The notes beneath the pieces are model-generated. The model was not told the origin of the DNA. It saw nothing but the letters and a program-made list of their open reading frames with translations, and did no database searches. A stretch of 64,000 nucleotides of DNA. Source: Pomphorhynchus laevis. Its lineage: Eukaryota > Acanthocephala > Palaeacanthocephala > Echinorhynchida > Pomphorhynchidae. Made by a program: the position numbers and the translations under genes. Location of the stretch: NCBI GenBank assembly GCA_012934845.2, contig WNNJ02002828.1, positions 16,250-80,249 of the forward strand. The letters are read 5' to 3'. Below are positions 1-10,760 of the stretch, in pieces. Each line of letters opens with the position of its first letter. The stretch's first letter is position 1.

Positions 1-511
1 GGATGTTTGCGACGCAAAAGCTCGATAGTCTGCTCGTCCGCACTCAACAGCTGGTTGTTATCGGCAAGCAGTCGTACCGCTCCACGAATATCACCATCCT
101 CCAACTTTTCAGAAACCTTGTTTCGAAGTTGATCATCCCGGCGATATACAGGTTTAGTTCTTGGTGTACTGGTTGTTGTGATTGCCCCTGGACCGTACGA
201 CATGCATGCTGACTTTAACGTCGACCCTAACGACACAGTACAGTTACCCCTGTTCGTTAGTGGCACGCGCAAGACTAATTTCGTGAATCCGATGAGTTGC
301 ATCTATGGGTTATCGTTTGGCGGGCAAGCGTTGACAGCGTTTATTAGTTCGACAAGCTTGTTGCTACTGTGGGCCTCGCTGCACGTGGTATTCGCCGAAC
401 CAGAAGTACGTTCTCGCAAAGTAGTTCCATGCTCGATAACGAACTTTGGAGGCTTGGGAAAGCGGTTGGATTGCCATTAGAGTAGGCAGCTGCTGTATTT
501 AGTTTGTGAAT
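1..511 (-). mobile_element. LINE family E fragment, region upstream of the RT domain; continues past the left edge
   Basis: Read on the minus strand, positions about 180 down to 2 encode a conserved helical stretch with the core GDIRGAVRLLADN and ending ELLRRKHP. The same kind of stretch (TTGRTTSAIKMLDKED, ending LQDLHP) lies just before the RT of the longer E copy at 56060-58127. Bases 180-340 read as a weaker upstream part containing KLIGFTKLVLRVPLTNRGN. The RT itself would lie left of the window. The boundary with the next element near 511 is set where family A similarity stops after the peptide RRNLIPP. The reading is in pieces, so this is a dead copy. Family membership is inferred from two local peptide matches. 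Confidence 0.6.
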
Positions 512-1056
512 CGTCGGTGGAATCAAATTACGCCTACTTAAATAGTCGCGGATTCTACGCGCAAGCACTTTTTCGTAGATGAAGATGAGGGAGTTTTGAA
601 TCGAAATGGGGCGCAGATCTTTAGGACATGAAACTGGACTACGCTTAAGTAAAAAAATTCTATGACTAATATTGATGCCGGCTACATCGGATGGTGAGGC
701 TAAAAGCATTGTGACGGCCACTTATATTCTTTGATCGAGTGTCAAAAGCTGACAGACCCGAGAAAATAGTAGAGCGACGGATTAAGAAGTGCCCGGAAGT
801 GACTCCCAGGAGTTAAGGATATCTGCAACAGATAAGTCCCTGCAACTGAAGTCACCCCAAGTCGAGATCGATTGGGGTGATTGAGTGGCTCCATAATAAT
901 GTAGAGATAGTGACTCCCTCAAAACATTATCAAGGTCTATACCACTAATCCAGCCTAAAGCTCTATTCTTCCAACAGACAAACTTCTCCTTCTTGAATAT
1001 CTTCCAGAATGAAAACTGATAAGCGTTAAGGTGAGCAATGCTCGCCTTATCCCTGC

Positions 1057-1878
1057 TCAGCTGGAACCTATATCTAGTGCTTTAGTATTCATTCGAGAGG
1101 GCCTGCCTGGCAGAAACAGAGACATTGGAAGGTGTAGCATTTTAGCCAGAACTTTGAGTTTTGTTGGAGTGGGATTATAAATACGACCTTTATAGGTAGT
1201 CGAAATAAACGCGGTAGCTTGCGATGAGAGGTAGGAATTAAATTCGATCAAACTCTCATTACCAATTCTAGGGAAGAGTTGGATAGCCGCATGAAAGAAT
1301 GCCACTCTGGTGGGATCAAAGTGAAACCTCCTTCTAAGCAACGTATATTCCACTATTCGCCATAGAATTAGGTAATGAGAGATGGTCTGTTTTTGGCGCG
1401 ACTGCACAGTACAGATAGGTTTCAACAACCACATCTTATGAAGCAGTAATATGTCGAGGAGAGAATTAGTTGTTGAGCAATGAAAGGTGGGGGACGGTGG
1501 TTTGTGAATAAGGTAGTTGTTCCTGGCTCTGCGGAGTGCTGCATTAATCCAACGACCAGTTTTGTCGTTGAAGTCACCGAGTAACATGTCATAGCCACTA
1601 CCCAAAATACGGTCCAGGAGCTCATGGTTCTTGTGAATTTCCCCTGGCCTAATAAAGATATTGGTTATACTGATGCGTTTACCGTTCTTACATAGTGATA
1701 TAGTTAAGCAAGACAGGGCTATACAAGAGTACTTTAACAGGAGGGATGATCTTAAGGAGCATTTAACTAGGGTTAAAAGACCTTGAGATGAAGAGGCGTG
1801 AGGAGGGGTTATGTACGGAGTGAAGTGGGTGTAAATGTGCTTGGGGATAAATCGAGTAATGTCATGGGGGAGACGCAT
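1057..1878 (-). pseudogene. Family A ORF2, endonuclease and linker part (copy A1)
   Basis: The reading is open for 273 residues on the minus strand. It begins in the apurinic-type endonuclease (RLPHDITRFIPKHIYTHF) and passes the metal-binding segment LLGDFNDKTGRW and the block FHCSTTNSLLDILLLHKMW. It then runs through the linker to NSYLSSQATAFISTTYKG. In the best copy of the family this corresponds to roughly residues 44-315 of 819. The N-terminal catalytic Asn/Glu blocks lie just upstream (to about 1960) in another frame. The usual final SDH-type motif reads SHYL here. It is non-functional. Confidence 0.75.
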
Positions 1879-2009
1879 AGACCGCGTCTCCTGAAGTATT
1901 ATAACATCCGCATCTCTACCAGATAGAAGGCTAAGGGCGGAAGCACCTCCCGAATTCTACTGAAGTATATTCAGTGAAAAAGGCTCTTGACTACTTTGCA
2001 TTGTGTTAC

Positions 2010-3280
2010 GTCAACTCGAGTGGGATGCCTATTTCCAAGCAGGAACTAGAAGAGAGAAAGTTGCCCTTCTCACTCCCAGCCCTACCGGAAGAAGACATTT
2101 GCCCACCGGCATTGTCTTCATCTACCTTTGAGGCCAACAACTCCCAGTAGATATTATCTTTCTTTGCCAACTTTAAGGAAGCCAGCTTTTGTTTAGAAGA
2201 GGATATCTTCTTAGAGCGGGGGCACTTTTTCACGAGGTAATAATCGTCGATGGATGAGAACGGGACTCCTCGAATTTCGCTATCAGATGATTCGTTAAGG
2301 CTCGAATCTCGTTTTTGTATATCTGTAATCTTGCGTCAACAAGTTTGATAATATCAGTGTCCGTCATACCAGAACCGGTTGAATTGGATAAGCTGGCAGC
2401 GGCGAAGTGGGCCGGTTTGGCCGGTGCCCCATAATGCCTTAAATGACTTCATAAGAGCTGCAATCCCCACACGTATGGGGCCTAGTGCAGTTCGAGGACC
2501 AGTGCTTCCAAAGGTGGCACCCATTGCAATGGGGGGTATGTTAATTCGTCAGCGTCTACAATTTTAAAAGGAAGGTTGCGCCCCCAAAAGGGGTTACATT
2601 TACTTTTAGCCAGGCATTCCGCCTAGTCAACTGCGGTTGAACAGAATGCTACTAGTATAGCCTGGCCTTTCTTGCCCAAGATGCGCCGAATATTGTGAAT
2701 TTTGTACTCAGATGTGAGAGCACTTAAATCATCCGTTGCGAAGGGCGGAAAATTATCAATTTTCAGAGTAGCCTGAATAGGCCTGTAAGTAGTTGATCCA
2801 AATTCTTTTAAGTGTTTCGAAAAATTCTAGGTACGATGCTACCAGATCTGGAGAGCTGAAATAAACTCGGATTTCTGAATCTAAATATTTTATTGAATTG
2901 AATTCTCTTCTTATAAGAGATTCTAAACTCTCTTAGGAAAATATTAAAAAGATTCTTCCTTTCAAATGGTTAGGAAGCCTTATTATTACCAGATTCACCA
3001 CTTTAGGCACAAGAGGGAGTTCTCCATCCGTGTTTGAGATTAAAAAATTAGACGAAATAAGACTAATCTTGTTTTCTTTTGCTTGAAAATTCGATTCACT
3101 AGAGCTTTTTGATCCTCCGACTATACTGCACATTTTTTCGTTTTTGAGTTTTACGCAATTGTAGCATCTGCGAAATCTGTCCAGCACGCAATGTTGATTG
3201 TCGAAAGTGCGGACAACATGGACATTTCGCAAATGTTTGCAAATCCTTAAAGCAATTATTCCGATTGAACTAGCCACTAG
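2010..3280 (-). pseudogene. Family A ORF1 (gag-like), copy A1
   Basis: The minus strand shows scattered ORF1 blocks. Near 3040-2980 is the N-terminal signature ELPLVPKVVNLVII, matching LPPIPKLANLCII in copy A3. Near 2560-2480 is a zinc-knuckle remnant reading HCNGCHLWKHWSSNC followed by CGDC, aligning with HCNKCHAWGHWYSTC of copy A3. The blocks are in different frames. Family ORF1 proteins of this type bind element RNA in the ribonucleoprotein particle. Here the gene is a relic. Confidence 0.6.
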
Positions 3281-3299
3281 ATGGGATTAAGTATGAAAT

Positions 3300-6200
3300 A
3301 GTTGGCGCAAACAAAACTAAACAGTTACGATCTATTATGTATATTTAAGTAAATGTTCACGATTTAGAAGCCTTGATAGGCACTGGCAGTCCAACAAATT
3401 TCATCGGTAGTTATGTTACTGATTCGCTCCGACTCACTCGATCTTTATGTCATCATAAACTTTCAATCGCCGCTACTAACAAGGCATCTATCATGACAGT
3501 GTATTGCATTGCTGATATTACAATTCAATCACGACAATTCAAGGAAGTAAAATAACTCTGCTTGCCATACCTATGCTGCTATGTAATATTGGAGCACTCA
3601 TTCCTATCTGCCTTCAAATCGATCACGCTATCTTTAAACTCTGACGAACCGAAATTATAACTTGCTCCACTAAGCGTTATGAATAATAGAAAGCCAATAT
3701 TATTCAATTCACTATAATTTTCTTTGAAACATATTGACGATTAAATTTCTTAGATACATACGTTTACATAGTCAATTTATCGAAGGTGAAAAGTTTAGAT
3801 ATTGTTAAATGATGAGATCATCCGTAATAGCCGACCACCATGGATAGTTTAAGTTGTTGTAATCACGGGTGCATTCGGTAAAATTCGACTTGTAATCGAT
3901 TATTCCATGGCTATAAATCAAGTTACTTAATTAGACACATATCCATTACCTAGAATTGACGTCATAATATAACGTTTGCAACATACAAATACTTTAGCAG
4001 AATCCAATTGATGCCCGCTTACCATTAAGTACCGATGAGAAAATCCGAAAAAGGCTTTACTGCCTTTAAAGTCAATGATGGGTTATACGAATTTAATCGA
4101 GTCCCGTTTCGGACTAACGAATGCTCCAGCAGATTTTTTAAGAATTATGGTTAAAATGATCAAGGACGAAGATCTTAAGGAACGTATGCATATCTAGACG
4201 ATCTCGTTATTTGTGGAATTGATAAAGGCGATCACGATGCAAATATCGAGCATTTCAAAAACATTTTCCATAAATACGAGCTTACATTAAACAAATCCAA
4301 ATGTAAATACAGATTCACTTCTATCAACCTCCAAGGATATCTTATATCAAATAGTAGTGTCCGCCCAGATCCAGAACGAACACAATCTACAACGACATTG
4401 CAACCACCGCATGACCTAGTACTCATAAGAAAATGCTTGGAATATTCGCCCACTACTCAAGATGGATTAAACAATTTTTCACAAACATTCAAACGCTTGT
4501 AAGTATTATAGTTTCCTTTAAGCCCATATGCAATATCTGATTTCGAGATCATAAACATGACATTGTCGAAGCTGTTTTTAATGTAGTGAATGATTCGAAA
4601 CCACTCACATTTAAGATGGTTGCTTCCCTAAATTATCTCGAAGCGGTTCTCTCGCAAGGACAGCCTATCGCTGTATTTTCCATCACTTTGAACCGGGTTT
4701 CACGCACGTATTCTTTGGTTGAAAATGATGCGCTGGCAATTGTTGAGTGCTTAAAAAATTGGAGTCATTATCTCTTTAGACGAACATTTTAATTAATTAC
4801 CGATCAGGCCAGTGTGGCATTTATCTTCAATAGTAAACATAAAAGCACTATAAAAACAAAAAGTTGATCAAATGGCAAATGGATTTGATATCGGTGTGCG
4901 AAATCTAGTATCAATATGGAAAAAGAATAGTGGCATATGCTCTCTCACGGCAATATTGTGATGCTATTAATAAGGAAAGTTATACCAAGGACGCTAAATA
5001 TCTGCATCAAAATCTGTGTCATCTCGGCATCACACGATTATACCATATAATTCGCAGCCGTAACTTATCTTGTTCAATCGATGACATACGAAATCTTATT
5101 GAAGACTGCCATATTTGTTCACGTTTGAAGCCGCGGTTTTATAAGCCAAGTAACCTGACTTTGTAAAAGCAACTCAATCTTTCGAAAGGCTCTCAATTGA
5201 TTTTAAGAGGCCACTTCCGTCAACGATTAGAAATCGATATCTTTTCGTAGTTTAGATAAACATTCAAGGTTTCATTCGACTTTCTTTGTCCGAATATGGC
5301 ACCAAATACAGTTATCATCTGCCTTAAAAATTGTTCTTTATGTTTAAAATGCGTTCTATAATTCATTGAGATAATGGTCCAGCTTTAATACAAAAGACTT
5401 CGACGACCATTTGACTCGTCTCGGAATACCACTCAGTAAAACATGTCTCTACAATCCGACATGTCCCGGACAAGCAGAGAGATATAATGATATATTGCGA
5501 AGAGCAATTGAACTCGACCTAGGAGAACAGTACAGAAGAATTAACATGTGGAATTTTCACTTCAGGCTGCACTATATTCGATTAGCTCATTATTATGCAT
5601 GCCGACTAACTGAACTCCCAATGAACGGTTATTTAAGATTAGTCGCCGGATATGTAATGACAAGTAACTACTAAGTTGGCTGCTTACTCCTAAAAAGGTT
5701 CTTCTCAAAGAATGCGTTCGATCATGTAAATACGATCAAGCTTTCAAAATAGTGGGGCTCGCAAAATGCCATCCGCACCGAGCATTAATTCGACATCATA
5801 ACGGACTGAAGCAACCGTATCTTCAAATCATCTCGCAACTTACGCGAATAAAAACATTTGGATACAGTTCAAAACAAGAATGCGAAAGATATATAGAGCG
5901 CTCAAAAAGACAACTTTCGATAATTGAACGATCAACATTTCCACAAACTTCACTGGTCGGTTTTGATATTATCCTCGTGTGGTTGTTTGAATCCTATCAG
6001 CATCACTGTACACTACAATCAGCGTAGGTGGACCTCATCGGCAGTGAGCCCGCGTCTACATTTCGTATTTCGGTCTTTTTACTGCTTCTGCTGATTCCTT
6101 GTCGCCGAAATGCTGGTTTATATTTGGCTTATATACCAAATTACACAATTAATGTGTTCTATATTTGGTGCGGGCGGTAACTAATATTCGCAATTGGAAT

Positions 6201-6420
6201 CCACCACACACCGATTTTATATTCCGTTCTTATACGAAATGTTCACTGGACAGTAAACCATAAGCTCTATTTTCCACAAACACCAAATCAATAAAAAACG
6301 TTAATCCTACATGATAATATCTATGATATTATCATGTAGGATATTATCATAAATATCTATGTTATTATTAATATCTATGAATAACAGTTGGATTAACTAA
6401 AGTGATAAAAGGGGGATATG
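3300..6420 (+). mobile_element. Ty3/gypsy LTR-retrotransposon fossil, heavily broken
   Basis: Parts in order on the plus strand are a protease-like stretch near 3370, an RT palm region around 4030-4400, an RNase H region around 4590-4800, and an integrase zinc-finger and core region around 4930-5670. A C-terminal remnant runs to about 6030. A purine run at 6405-6418 could be the polypurine tract, but no LTR pair is recognisable. It belongs to the same broad family as the fossil at 41870-44650, as both share the integrase phrase DFKRPLP. It carries many breaks and looks considerably older than that copy. Confidence 0.8.
6304..6342. repeat. Perfect 18-bp inverted repeat with 3-nt loop
   Basis: The left arm ATCCTACATGATAATATC (6304-6321) and its exact reverse complement (6325-6342) flank the spacer TAT. 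Downstream (6343-6380) are degenerate repeats of the word ATATCTATGA. It sits between the end of the gypsy coding remains and the purine run at 6405. It would form a very stable hairpin in RNA or a cruciform in DNA. Confidence 0.9.
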
Positions 6421-7080
6421 AATGACAGAGAAAAAACGTTATAGAAATAGTATATGTGTAATGGATTAAATCGTAAATAAAATTGATATTGGGTAAATAG
6501 TTTATTTTCTCAATGAACTAAAATCGGAAATAAAGTTGATATCGAATATAACAAGTAGAATATGCGAATATTAAACATAACAGCACGTACATGAGCAATA
6601 AATCAACAACATATACAATTGCTAACATTCAATAGGACTCAGTGATGACAACTGTAATTATTACATTATAATTACAATTATTTTTTGAATTTAGCTAGAC
6701 TTGTTTATATTACGGTTAAGGTAATACTACACATTAATTTTTATTTGCTAAACAGTCAAGGTTTCAATATATAGTTTTATTAGCTGCTAGTATTTCGTCA
6801 GGTTACACAAACGCCTAACCGCACATCATATATCTAATTGCACTTTATAAAAGTATCTGGCTAAATAAAACTAAAGTTTGGCTGTTACCGAAAATAAATT
6901 TCATTCCTATTTCAACTTCGTTATTTTGTTAATTAATTAACTATATTGAAATTGTCTAAAAACAATTTGTCTGATTTTCACACCTAAAATGACCGTAAAG
7001 ATATTACATAGAATATTCCGTGGAAATTCCGTCTATTCTTGTCTAAGTTGCTAATATCTTAGGTCCTAAATAATATATTG
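6420..7080. other. AT-rich stretch without a recognised gene
   Basis: No coding signal is seen. A diverged direct repeat of about 25 bp, with core AAATAAARTTGATAT, occurs near 6470-6495 and again near 6525-6545. If the purine run at 6405-6418 is a polypurine tract, the first few hundred bases could be a decayed LTR, but no matching 5' LTR was found. Confidence 0.4.
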
Positions 7081-7870
7081 GAAATAAATGCATATTGGAA
7101 AGAAATGTTCGAGCACAACTTATACTATTAATCATGATCCTATACCGTTTGTTCAAGAATATCGTGATATAGGTATCGCAGTTTCACACAACCTCATCAC
7201 CTGGAAAAATACAAAAGTTACTTGTTCGAAAGCCAACCGAGTCTGGGGGATATTTTTTTTGAAATTTCAACAGTTTAACGAATGAATCTTTCAGCTCCTG
7301 TTTAATGTTCTTTGTTCAAGCATTCCCAATTACTGCTCACAGGCTACATATCCGATTACAAAAGCAGAAGAGTTGCGTTTTGAACTGGTACTTCGAAATT
7401 TCTCGAAGCGAGTACGTGGTATAAAGCATTTGACCTACGTACAGCGGCTCAAGTATATCAATATGAAATCACTATTATCACTCCGACGCTCTAACGACCT
7501 TGTCCGTGTATAGCAGGAAATGAAATAAGATGATCCTATAAGGACGCTATTGACTAGTCGTAATAACTCAAGATTACGCTGTCATCATTTTATGCTACAA
7601 CGTAAACCATAGAGAAAGAAGACGCTTGAATTTCTCAACTATAGTTATGTTTAGAATAGCTTACCTGCTTTGACAGTAAAAGCGGAAAGCAAATGTATAT
7701 TTCAAAAATATCTAAAGTTTTAGCTTTGGTTTTTTTCTTTTTCATTTACCTTCATCATTACTGATTTCAAGATCTACTGTCTTTTGATATTTTCTTTTCC
7801 CACGTTTTAATCTTTAATTTGTATTTTGTGAATATGTCTATATGAACCAGACTCGTTGACATTCTAGTTA
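7080..7870 (+). mobile_element. CR1-like LINE 3' fragment (family F)
   Basis: The plus strand encodes the thumb and C-terminal region of a CR1/Jockey-type RT. First comes MHIGKKCSSTTYTINHD with the downstream EYRDIGIAVSHNL, matching the YLGV-type block of these RTs. Then, in other frames, come IPNYCSQATYP, RNFSKRVRGIKHLTYVQRL and SLLSLRRSNDLV, the usual C-terminal series. The palm with the catalytic aspartates is absent, so this is a 5'-truncated copy. The AT-rich 3' part from 7640 to about 7870 is presumably its 3' UTR. Confidence 0.75.
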
Positions 7871-8600
7871 TAATAATATCCAATTAAGGATATATTCTAT
7901 ATATAGTTATTACATGTTTACAGTATGCAGTATTTAGCGAAATTTAAACACTCTTAAATTTGTTGTTTTATTTTATTCTTCGAGTTCATTATCTAAAATT
8001 TGATAAGAATAGAAATATCTTAATCGTAAAATCTCTAAATAATTCAACATGTTCTATTTGATTAATTCTTCAATAACAAAGTAATATATTCATCTTTAAA
8101 CACCGCTATTAGTCCAAGATATTCATTTTGAAAAATTGATAATGAAAAGCTGTGAAAATGTTTCCCATGAACAATCTCCAACGATGCCAGTTTTTAGCGA
8201 AATAATATTATTATTTTTATTAATCAATTCGACCATTTATAAAAACAATGTTATTTATATCCAATCTGTTTATATGCCAAAGTTTTTTTTGAATTTTGAC
8301 AATACTCTGCTTGGCGTTCTAAATACAATATCATGATGATTACCAATCATTGATTACTAATCATTTACCAATGATTTGTTGTAGACAACAGATGATCATA
8401 ATTTTCTAATATTAAATCGCTAGCAATGTCAATGAGTTGTTAAATTTATTTCATGTGGAAGCATCCTGTTATTTATTACGAGTTGCCTCTTTTATAGGAT
8501 TATGTTTTTCTTATTTAGAAAAATATCTTAATTTTGGCCACTGGTAATAATCAATTATTAAACAGTACACGTTTAATTAATTTATTAAAACTTGTAAAAA
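7870..8600. other. AT-rich upstream region of the histone gene, no gene seen
   Basis: No convincing coding sequence is present. Around 8336-8385 a short motif related to ATGATTACCAATCATTG is repeated imperfectly. The region may hold the promoter of the downstream H2A.Z-type gene. Confidence 0.4.
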
Positions 8601-8603
8601 AAT

Positions 8604-8617
8604 TATATATGATATAA
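8604..8617 (+). promoter_or_regulatory. Possible TATA-like element upstream of the H2A.Z-type gene
   Basis: The run TATATATGATATAA lies 54-67 bp before the ATG. In sequence this AT-rich such words are common by chance, so this is weak evidence only. Confidence 0.2.
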
Positions 8618-8650
8618 TTGATTTTGATAGTTTTCGCTTCTCTTACATAT

Positions 8651-8667
8651 TTTTTTAAGTTTTCTAG
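8651..8667 (+). promoter_or_regulatory. Putative 3' splice acceptor directly before the start codon
   Basis: A pyrimidine-rich run ends in TTTTCTAG at 8660-8667, three bases before the ATG at 8671. This matches a strong acceptor site. It would fit either an intron in the 5' UTR or a trans-splice acceptor receiving a spliced leader. No donor could be assigned, so the choice cannot be made from this window. Confidence 0.45.
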
Positions 8668-8670
8668 AAA

Positions 8671-9066
8671 ATGCCTAAAGGTAAATGTGTAGAAGCTGGT
8701 AAAAAGAAACCTGCAATTAGTAGATCTGCAAAAGCAGGATTACAGTTCCCTGTCGGTAGAGTACACCGTCAGCTAAAATACCGAGTTATTGGCCATAATA
8801 GGGTTGGTGCTACTGCAGCCGTATATTCCGCGGCAATTCTAGAGTATCTTACCGCTGAAGTACTAGAGCTTGCAGGGAATGCAAGCAAGGATTTGAAAGT
8901 AAAGCGTATTACGCCAAGACACTTACAACTAGCTATTCGAGGTGACGAAGAACTGGACGTCCTAATAAAAGCCACAATCGCGGGTGGTGGAGTAATACCA
9001 CACGTACACAAAGCATTGATTGGGAAAAAAGATTCGCATCTTGATCAAAATGTACCAAGCAATTAA
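8671..9066 (+). CDS. Histone H2A.Z-type variant, intact and intronless
   Basis: This 131-residue protein is a core histone that replaces H2A in nucleosomes, typically at promoters and regulatory DNA. It has a lysine-rich tail (residues 1-20), then the histone fold starting [14 protein letters not shown] and the invariant [23 protein letters not shown]. Next come [18 protein letters not shown] with the acidic-patch residues, and the H2A.Z-defining docking segment [13 protein letters not shown]. This segment separates it from canonical H2A and H2A.X. Length is close to the usual 125-135. Unusual points are YRVIGHN in loop 1, where most H2A.Z have SRTTSHG, and Val in place of Ser after EELD. The ATG follows a good acceptor-like site. 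No introns or breaks are visible; animal H2A.Z genes usually have introns, so a functional retrocopy is possible. It is the only likely host gene here. Confidence 0.93.
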   Translation: MPKGKCVEAGKKKPAISRSAKAGLQFPVGRVHRQLKYRVIGHNRVGATAAVYSAAILEYLTAEVLELAGNASKDLKVKRITPRHLQLAIRGDEELDVLIKATIAGGGVIPHVHKALIGKKDSHLDQNVPSN

Positions 9067-9337
9067 AAAGATTATAGTTGCGATTTACCGATTAATGTTT
9101 ATTTCTTCAAATGCTCAATTAACTTGGTTTCCTTATTGTTTTTCGTTTTCCTGACTTTGCCCTCTCACATAATATACAATATTTGTTATTTTTTCAAGTT
9201 TAAAAATTAATTTTCTACAGTTTGCAAAGGTGAGCTGTAGATTTATGATTTACGCATATTATAATTTGTACTCAATTGATTATCATCCAAACGATTAAAA
9301 ACTAAATATATCTCTTTATTAGAAAGATCAAATCAGC

Positions 9338-9600
9338 TAACTGAGTCTACGTATTTAATATAATTATAAAATAAACAAAACATAATAATGTAAATCAAAA
9401 TTTAATAGTTAAATAATAAAATTAGTAATTGTTTTTAGATTTTCGATAATTTAAATCAAGTTAAACAATAAAATTGAAATTTAAAATAAACGTCATTTTT
9501 ATGAATTGACTAATAAATAACAGACGTTGTATCAGAATAAGAATTAGAGGTCATCAGGAGGAACTGCTATGCTATCAGGTTTCGGCCCCTAACTCCTCTA
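9338..9600. repeat. Diverged direct repeat, copy 1, with structured core
   Basis: This block begins TAACTGAGTCTACG and runs through AT-rich DNA with a shared stretch TTGAAATTTAAAATAAA. It ends in a GC-richer core (9548-9603) beginning AGGTCATCAGGAGGAACTGC. The same order recurs at 9684-9909. The core can pair with the sequence after it: CTGCTATG (9564-9571) is the exact complement of CATAGCAG (9606-9613), and ATCAGGAGGAA is nearly complementary to TTTCCTCTGAT (9641-9651). Confidence 0.7.
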
Positions 9601-9683
9601 CCCAACATAGCAGCGAGGCCAAATACATGCTAATGAGGTATTTCCTCTGATAAAGCTATCTAGTATCTTATTCTAGTATCTTA

Positions 9684-9909
9684 TTAACTGAGTCTACGTG
9701 TTTTATACTATATGTTAAAAAATAAAGATAAATAATAAATAATTACGTAAGATTTTATACAATTTATATTTATATTAAGTAAATTGAAATTTAAAATAAA
9801 AGTCAATTTTTGTTAATTGAATAATAAATTACAGAGAATGTATAAGGAATATAGGTCATCAGGTGGAACTGCTATATTATGAGGTTTCCACCCCCCTATT
9901 CCTCGACCA
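9684..9909. repeat. Diverged direct repeat, copy 2
   Basis: This is the second copy of the block at 9338-9600. Its core at 9853-9908 keeps AGGTCATCAGGTGGAACTGC and a CCCCCTATTCCTCGACC-like end. In this copy GGTGGAA pairs with TTCCACC instead. The AT-rich filler has drifted much more than the core. It could be an old SINE-like unit, a non-coding RNA gene pair or a simple tandem duplication. Confidence 0.65.
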
Positions 9910-10560
9910 TATTCTTTTTTCACTATTCTCTATTTTAGACTGAGAAAACGGGTTGGCTTGGCAAACATTTACAAATGTAAAAAGATAAAGATAAAAAGAT
10001 AAAAAAGACGGTTACATAAAAAATGAATAGAGAAAATGGGATTCGGGATTTGGCGAATATATCTGTAACTTTGCGAAAAATATTTTTTCACAAAGGTTGT
10101 ATATATGATGTCAAACATCTAAGTAAAACAGACTCAAGATAAAATTTCTTTAAATGATAAACTACTTTACAGTAATCGCCGATAATGGCTTTCTATGATA
10201 ATTAACGTAAACGATCGCCTATCAATTATATTTTGGCTTGAACCTTAAACGACTATCAAAATACATGTTGACTATCACACATTCCAGAATACGCAAGCAT
10301 ATTTTAGTATGTGCCATCACATGAATTATACACACCAGTACCTGATCATCCATTTAATACACATTTTGATAAACATTATCACACATTTTGTATGCCTAAA
10401 GAAAAATTTGATGATTTCGAAGCAATAAACTTATTTGTGGACGCCATTATGGTTTACTTAATCACGGAAAGATTTATTGCGCGGTAAATCGAAAGTTTCG
10501 GCCGTAGACGCAACTGCCGATTCACCGCAACATACTTTCACAAAGTAAGCATTACTTAGT
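9910..10560. other. AT-rich region, nothing recognised
   Basis: Both strands were read. There are short open stretches but no known motif, no repeat shared with the rest of the window and no RNA gene that I can identify. Confidence 0.4.
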
Positions 10561-10760
10561 TAGCTAAATAGATCCGCTTCTCAATCTCCCTGATGCTCCT
10601 GTCGTTTCTCAAGAACAATACACCAAGATACTTAGAGTCCTCCAAATCAGGAAGAACCTTTCCCCCAAGCCGGGTTGACATTGACATCTGAATCAGAGAC
10701 GAACACATAGATAGTCTTCGAGGTACTAACCAGCATCCTTGCTGCTTATCATTTCACTGT
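10560..10760 (-). mobile_element. RTE-like LINE fragment
   Basis: On the minus strand, LVSTSKTIYVFVSDSDVNVN is followed, after a frame change, by EDSKYLGVLFLRNDRSIREIEKRI. The form KYLGVLF followed within about ten residues by REIEKRI is characteristic of the post-palm region of RTE-type and related RTs. This piece is not similar to the other LINE families in the window. Only about 60 residues survive. Confidence 0.65.

Larger units (their letters stand above)
512..3290 (-). mobile_element. LINE family A, copy A1, degenerate, 3' end lost
   Basis: This is an old copy of the LINE preserved at 37240-41105. On the minus strand, ORF1 lies at about 3280-2010 and ORF2 at about 2000-512. It breaks off in the RT fingers/palm region after RRNLIPP, so the catalytic YADD part and the 3' UTR are missing. 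Peptides shared with the better copy include FHFDPTRVAFFHAAIQ and CPKDLRPISIQNSL. Several frame changes separate the readable blocks. The missing 3' end is unusual for a target-primed LINE, where 5' truncation is the norm, so a later deletion or rearrangement with the E fragment on the left is likely. Confidence 0.8.

Noticed and set aside
178-480. A 100-residue plus-strand open reading
   Set aside because: The minus strand of the same stretch gives family E and family A peptides, so this is a shadow.
6405-6560. A gypsy 3' LTR after the purine run
   Set aside because: No matching 5' LTR and no clear terminal TG...CA pair could be found, so only the purine run is mentioned.
8769-9011. Open reading of 80 residues on the minus strand across the histone gene
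   Set aside because: It is the antisense shadow of the H2A.Z-type gene with no motif of its own.
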